A DNA stretch of 33,927 nt, from the NCBI GenBank assembly GCA_016741915.1, contig JACVCS010000040.1, positions 1 through 33,927 of the forward strand, given 5' to 3'. How positions within the stretch are numbered: the first letter of the stretch is position 1; every line of letters begins with the position of its first letter. Made by a program: the position numbers and the translations under genes. This stretch comes from Phycisphaerales bacterium (GTDB lineage: Bacteria > Planctomycetota > Phycisphaerae > Phycisphaerales > UBA1924). A model generated the notes under the pieces. That model saw only the letters and a program-made list of their open reading frames with translations, searched no databases and was not told the DNA's origin. This document shows, one piece after another, positions 31,040 to 33,927 of the stretch.

Positions 31040-32665
31040 GTGAGCACCGACGCGATGCAACCGACCGCGACCAACTCTTCGTCGACGACCCCGGCCGTTC
31101 AACCCTCGCATGTTTCACGCGGCCCGTGCGACTTCGTCGGCGGCGCGTGGATCCCCATCGAGGGTTCAACGCTCGTCTCGCGCAACCCCGCATTCCCGGA
31201 GCGCGTGGTCTACAGCGGCTCACCGAAGATCGATCACGTTGATCCGGCGGTGAAGGCGGCGCGCAAAGCCCTGCCCGCGTGGTCGGCGCTTTCGCGTGAG
31301 AAGCGTTTCGCGGTGCTCAACCGGTTCGCTTCGATCACCAAGCAGCACCAGAGCGTGATGGCGGACCTGCTCTGCGACGAGATCGGCAAGGTGATGTGGG
31401 AGGCGAAGCAGGAGGCCTCGATCCTTGCGAACAAGGTGGAGATCACCCTCGACCCGTCGGCGGAGGGCGGGCTGCGTCGCGTGACGGGGTTCGATCTGAC
31501 GCTCTCGCCCACGCGGACGGGGCGGTGTGTATTCAAGCCTCACGGGGTGATGGCGGTGCTCGGGCCTTTCAACTTCCCGGCGCACCTGCCCAACGGGCAC
31601 ATTGTTCCGGCGCTGGCGACGGGGAACACGGTGGTTTTCAAGCCGTCGGACAAAGCGCCGGCGGTGGGTCAGCAGTTGGTCGAGTGGTTCCAGCAGGCGC
31701 TCGACGACGAGGGCGTGAAGATCCCCGGCGTGATCAACCTTGTGCAGGGCGGGGCGGATGTCGCCTCGGCGCTCGTGAAGCACGAGGGGCTCGACGCGGT
31801 GGCGTTTACGGGGAGCTGGGGCGTCGGGCGGCGGATTCTTGAGGCGAACCTCGATCGACCCGGGCGGATCATCGCCCTCGAGCTCGGCGGCAGCAACCCG
31901 TGCGTCGTCATGCCCGATGCGGATCTGCGTTTGGCGACGCTCGAACTGGCGCGATCGGCGTTCACGACCACGGGCCAGCGGTGCACGTGCACGCGACGGG
32001 CGATTCTGCACGAGAAGATCGCGGACAAGGTCATCAGCGCGGTGTGCAAGATGGCCAGCACGCTCGTGGTGGGGCAGCCGCGGGCGACGCACCCGGTGTT
32101 TATGGGCCCGATCAACAACGAGCTGTCGCGGCGGGCGGTGCTGGATTTTCAGACCAGCGCCAGCAAGGCCGACGGCGAGGTGCTCGTGGCTTCGAGCGCC
32201 ATCGACACGCCCGGCAGCACGAGCAAGGGGTATTTCTTGACGCCGTCGGTGATCCGTGTGGAGCGGTTCGGGCGCGAGACGGAAGACGCGGGGCGCGATG
32301 CGGGGTGCGATACGGAGGTCTTCGGGCCGCTGTTGCGCATCAGCGTGGTGAAGGATCTTGACGAGGCGATTGTGCAGAGCAACGCGACGAAGTATGGTCT
32401 GGCGGCGGCGATCTTCACGAACGATGAACAGCACGCCCAGCGGTACCTCAGCGAGGTTCGCGCGGGGTGCATCAACGTGAACACGGGGACCGCGGGGGCG
32501 AGCAGCAAACTGCCCTTCGGCGGCTTCGGCATCTCGGGCAACCACCGCCCGGCCGGTTCGTTCGCGCTGGACTACTGCGCCGCGCCGGTGGCGTGTATGC
32601 TGGAGAAGGCGACTACCGCCGCGATCCCCGAGGGGATGAAGTTCGAGGATTCGTGGGTGAAGTGA
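31040..32665 (+). CDS. astD: Succinylglutamate-semialdehyde dehydrogenase (AstD), 541 aa
   Basis: AstD oxidises N-succinylglutamate semialdehyde to N-succinylglutamate with NAD, step 4 of the AST pathway. Aldehyde dehydrogenase landmarks are present: the Glu in ALELGGSNP (E281) and the catalytic cysteine in TGQRCTCTRR (C315). The stretch GPFNFPAHLPNGHIVPALATGNTVVFKPSDKAP is characteristic of AstD rather than other ALDHs. The N-terminal 20 residues are low complexity (TATNSSSTTPAVQ). GTG at 31040 was used; ATG at 31055 is an alternative and neither has a clear ribosome site. Its partnership with AstA upstream makes an arginine-catabolic operon likely. Confidence 0.94.
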   Translation: MSTDAMQPTATNSSSTTPAVQPSHVSRGPCDFVGGAWIPIEGSTLVSRNPAFPERVVYSGSPKIDHVDPAVKAARKALPAWSALSREKRFAVLNRFASITKQHQSVMADLLCDEIGKVMWEAKQEASILANKVEITLDPSAEGGLRRVTGFDLTLSPTRTGRCVFKPHGVMAVLGPFNFPAHLPNGHIVPALATGNTVVFKPSDKAPAVGQQLVEWFQQALDDEGVKIPGVINLVQGGADVASALVKHEGLDAVAFTGSWGVGRRILEANLDRPGRIIALELGGSNPCVVMPDADLRLATLELARSAFTTTGQRCTCTRRAILHEKIADKVISAVCKMASTLVVGQPRATHPVFMGPINNELSRRAVLDFQTSASKADGEVLVASSAIDTPGSTSKGYFLTPSVIRVERFGRETEDAGRDAGCDTEVFGPLLRISVVKDLDEAIVQSNATKYGLAAAIFTNDEQHAQRYLSEVRAGCINVNTGTAGASSKLPFGGFGISGNHRPAGSFALDYCAAPVACMLEKATTAAIPEGMKFEDSWVK

Positions 32666-32705
32666 GTATGCGGGCGTTTGTTGAGTGTAAGCCAAGGGGT
32701 TCGGC

Positions 32706-33098
32706 GTGAGCGAATCAGCACGAGACACGACGAAGCACGAAACGCCCGCGGAGGGTGTGTTCGTCCTGCCGCGTGGGAGGGGTTTCTCGTTCGCGCAGCG
32801 GGTGTTGGCGGTGCGGTTTCTGGCGGCGGCGGTTGGTGTGTACGCCGGGTATGTTGTTGTGCAGGTCGCGGTGACTTTGCTGATCGGGAACTGGCCGAGC
32901 AGATTGTCCGAGCGGGAACCGATCTCGGGGTATGTCTTCGCGTGGTTCGACCAACTGACGGGGGCGATCTCCAAGATTTCGTTCAAAGACGCGCAGCCGC
33001 TGGTGTGCTGGAGCGTGGTGCTTGTGGTGTGCGTGGTCGTGCTGAAGGTCGACGCACGGCGGATCAACCGTGTGGTTCTGAGGAGTATCGGCTCATGA
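32706..33098 (+). CDS. Two-span membrane protein of unknown function, 130 aa
   Basis: No family recognised. Two hydrophobic helices are visible: VLAVRFLAAAVGVYAGYVVVQVAVTLL (about 33-60) and PLVCWSVVLVVCVVVLKV (about 98-115), separated by a short loop with WFDQLTGAISK. GTG at 32706 has AAGGGG 6 bases upstream. The first 17 residues are coded by a short repeat-like stretch (CACGAGA, CACGACG, AAGCACG) reminiscent of the intergenic repeats, read on the opposite strand. It overlaps the following gene by 4 bases (ATGA), so the two are likely co-translated, and it lies 40 bases after astD. Confidence 0.6.
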   Translation: MSESARDTTKHETPAEGVFVLPRGRGFSFAQRVLAVRFLAAAVGVYAGYVVVQVAVTLLIGNWPSRLSEREPISGYVFAWFDQLTGAISKISFKDAQPLVCWSVVLVVCVVVLKVDARRINRVVLRSIGS

Positions 33099-33517
33099 TG
33101 GATCACTCATGGTTCAAACTCGTGCTGCGACTGACCGGCGTCCTCTTGCTGGCGTTGTACCTGCCCGCGGCGCTGATCTACATCGCGCGGGTGATTGAAA
33201 GCGTGCTGCGGTCGGATGATTTTGTCTTCTTCAATGACGGGGTTGTGGGCGGAGGAGTTTGGATGTTCGTTGGCTTTGTGCCGTACTTCGTCGTGGTGCT
33301 CCTTGGGCTGTACCTGACGTTCGACGGGCGACTGTTCATCAAATGGTGCCTGCGCGACATCATCGGGCGTTGCCCGACCTGCGGGTACGACCTGCGCCGG
33401 AGCGCCGAGGCGATCTGCCCGGAGTGCGGGAGCGAGAATCCGTACCGAGGGAAGTTCGCGGCGAGCAAGCCGAGCGGTGCATCGGCGGCATCGGGGAACC
33501 CGGCCTCGGGCGGGTGA
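33095..33517 (+). CDS. Membrane protein with C-terminal zinc ribbon CPTCGYDLR, 140 aa
   Basis: Two hydrophobic segments near the N-terminus (LRLTGVLLLALYLPAALIYIARVI and WMFVGFVPYFVVVLLGLYLTF) are followed by a soluble tail with CPTCGYDLRRS and ICPECGSENP, a pair of CxxC motifs 19 residues apart that should bind one zinc. The CPxCGYDLR string is frequent in small planctomycete proteins and helps place the organism. Function is unknown; a membrane-bound regulator or assembly factor would fit. ATG at 33095 was chosen for AGGAG 9 bases upstream and a 4-base overlap with the previous gene; ATG at 33098 is also possible. The C-terminus is a Ser/Ala-rich tail. Confidence 0.75.
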   Translation: MMDHSWFKLVLRLTGVLLLALYLPAALIYIARVIESVLRSDDFVFFNDGVVGGGVWMFVGFVPYFVVVLLGLYLTFDGRLFIKWCLRDIIGRCPTCGYDLRRSAEAICPECGSENPYRGKFAASKPSGASAASGNPASGG

Positions 33518-33545
33518 GGGTTCATCGCGATAGACTGGGGGGCAT

Positions 33546-33927
33546 ATGGGCAAGACTGTTCTTCCGGACGCGCGGGTTTCGCCTCGGTACTCGGGGATTT
33601 GCACCTTTTGCCGATACCCGCGGGTTGAGGATGTGCTGGCGGAGAACTACCCGCTCGACTGGGCGATTTACGGCGTGGCGAGCGACCTGGGCGTGACGTA
33701 CCGCAGTGGGGCCCGCTTCGGCCCGCGGGCGATCCGCGAGGCTTCGCAGTATGTCAAGCGGTTTCATTTGGCGCACAACGTGGATGTGTGCGCGACGTTG
33801 AGCATGGCCGACGGGGGCGATGCGCCGGTCTCGCCGTATTCGATCGAGCAGACGCTGGACCTGGTGGAGGAGTTTGCGCTGGGTCTGAGCGAGCAGGGGG
33901 GCGAGGTCGGTGCGGGGAGTGTGGGGG
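33546..33927 (+). CDS. Agmatinase/arginase-family ureohydrolase, 3' end outside window
   Basis: Only the first 127 residues are present. The ureohydrolase opening DWAIYGVASDLGVTYRSGARFGPRAIREASQYV is diagnostic: the G-V-P/A-x-D-x-G and G-x-R-x-GP-x-AIR motif of agmatinase, arginase and formimidoylglutamase. The metal-binding His and Asp motifs lie beyond the edge, so the precise substrate is undecided; agmatinase is the best guess because family members share the R-x-GP-x-AIRE-x-S pattern. ATG at 33546 has a G-rich ribosome site (TGGGGGG). Being downstream of astA and astD it points to arginine or guanidino-compound use. Confidence 0.85.
   Translation, partial: MGKTVLPDARVSPRYSGICTFCRYPRVEDVLAENYPLDWAIYGVASDLGVTYRSGARFGPRAIREASQYVKRFHLAHNVDVCATLSMADGGDAPVSPYSIEQTLDLVEEFALGLSEQGGEVGAGSVG

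Noticed and set aside
31220..33106. 628-codon minus-strand frame opposite astD
   Set aside because: Antisense shadow of AstD and the small membrane gene.

Overview
The window is high-GC bacterial chromosome that most resembles a planctomycete, probably of class Phycisphaerae. The pointers are the CPTCGYDLR-type zinc-ribbon membrane protein near the right end, a complete DNA topoisomerase VI A subunit, a very large orphan secretin, several Ser/Thr-style regulatory and secreted proteins with no close proteobacterial look, and strongly biased G/C-ending codons. I saw no rRNA, tRNA, CRISPR array, transposase, integrase or phage gene, so this reads as core chromosome. The species assignment is inference.

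Layout. 1-7.9 kb, plus strand: the end of an FKBP-type prolyl isomerase, a J-domain protein overlapping it by one base, topoisomerase VI subunit A, a dicarboxylate/amino-acid symporter, UvrB, a tiny membrane protein and ThyX. 8.1-20.6 kb, minus strand: a Thermus-type isocitrate dehydrogenase whose cofactor residues look NAD-type, a secreted beta-helix protein, an iscS-iscU-iscA iron-sulfur operon, a STAS/anti-sigma-kinase pair, a 1199-residue secretin and an unrecognised 355-residue protein. 20.8-27.0 kb, plus strand: type III pantothenate kinase overlapping a degenerate MnmE-like GTPase, a membrane-anchored TPR-like protein, an RluD-family pseudouridine synthase and a beta-propeller-like lipoprotein ending at a strong terminator. 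27.3-29.3 kb, minus strand: a GT10 (fucosyltransferase-like) enzyme and a small-molecule/lipid methyltransferase. 29.7-33.9 kb, plus strand: arginine succinyltransferase (AstA), succinylglutamate-semialdehyde dehydrogenase (AstD), two small membrane proteins and the start of an agmatinase/arginase-family hydrolase, which together suggest an arginine-degradation locus.

The structure not explained by genes is in the gaps. At least nine places, almost all intergenic, carry short blocks of degenerate tandem repeats with an exact period of 6, 7, 8 or 12 bases: 6281-6354, 11690-11710, 12178-12275, 13873-13914, 20650-20741, 27100-27134, 27177-27280, 28272-28319 and 28375-28460, with a possible tenth inside a gene start at 32720-32747. 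The words differ between loci, but pairs of loci share a vocabulary, two loci carry the words as inverted arms that could fold into long hairpins, and one pair sits as direct copies on either side of the GT10 gene. This is the best candidate in the window for an under-described genomic element.

Limits: all starts, family names and repeat counts were read by eye. No alignment, folding or database search was run.
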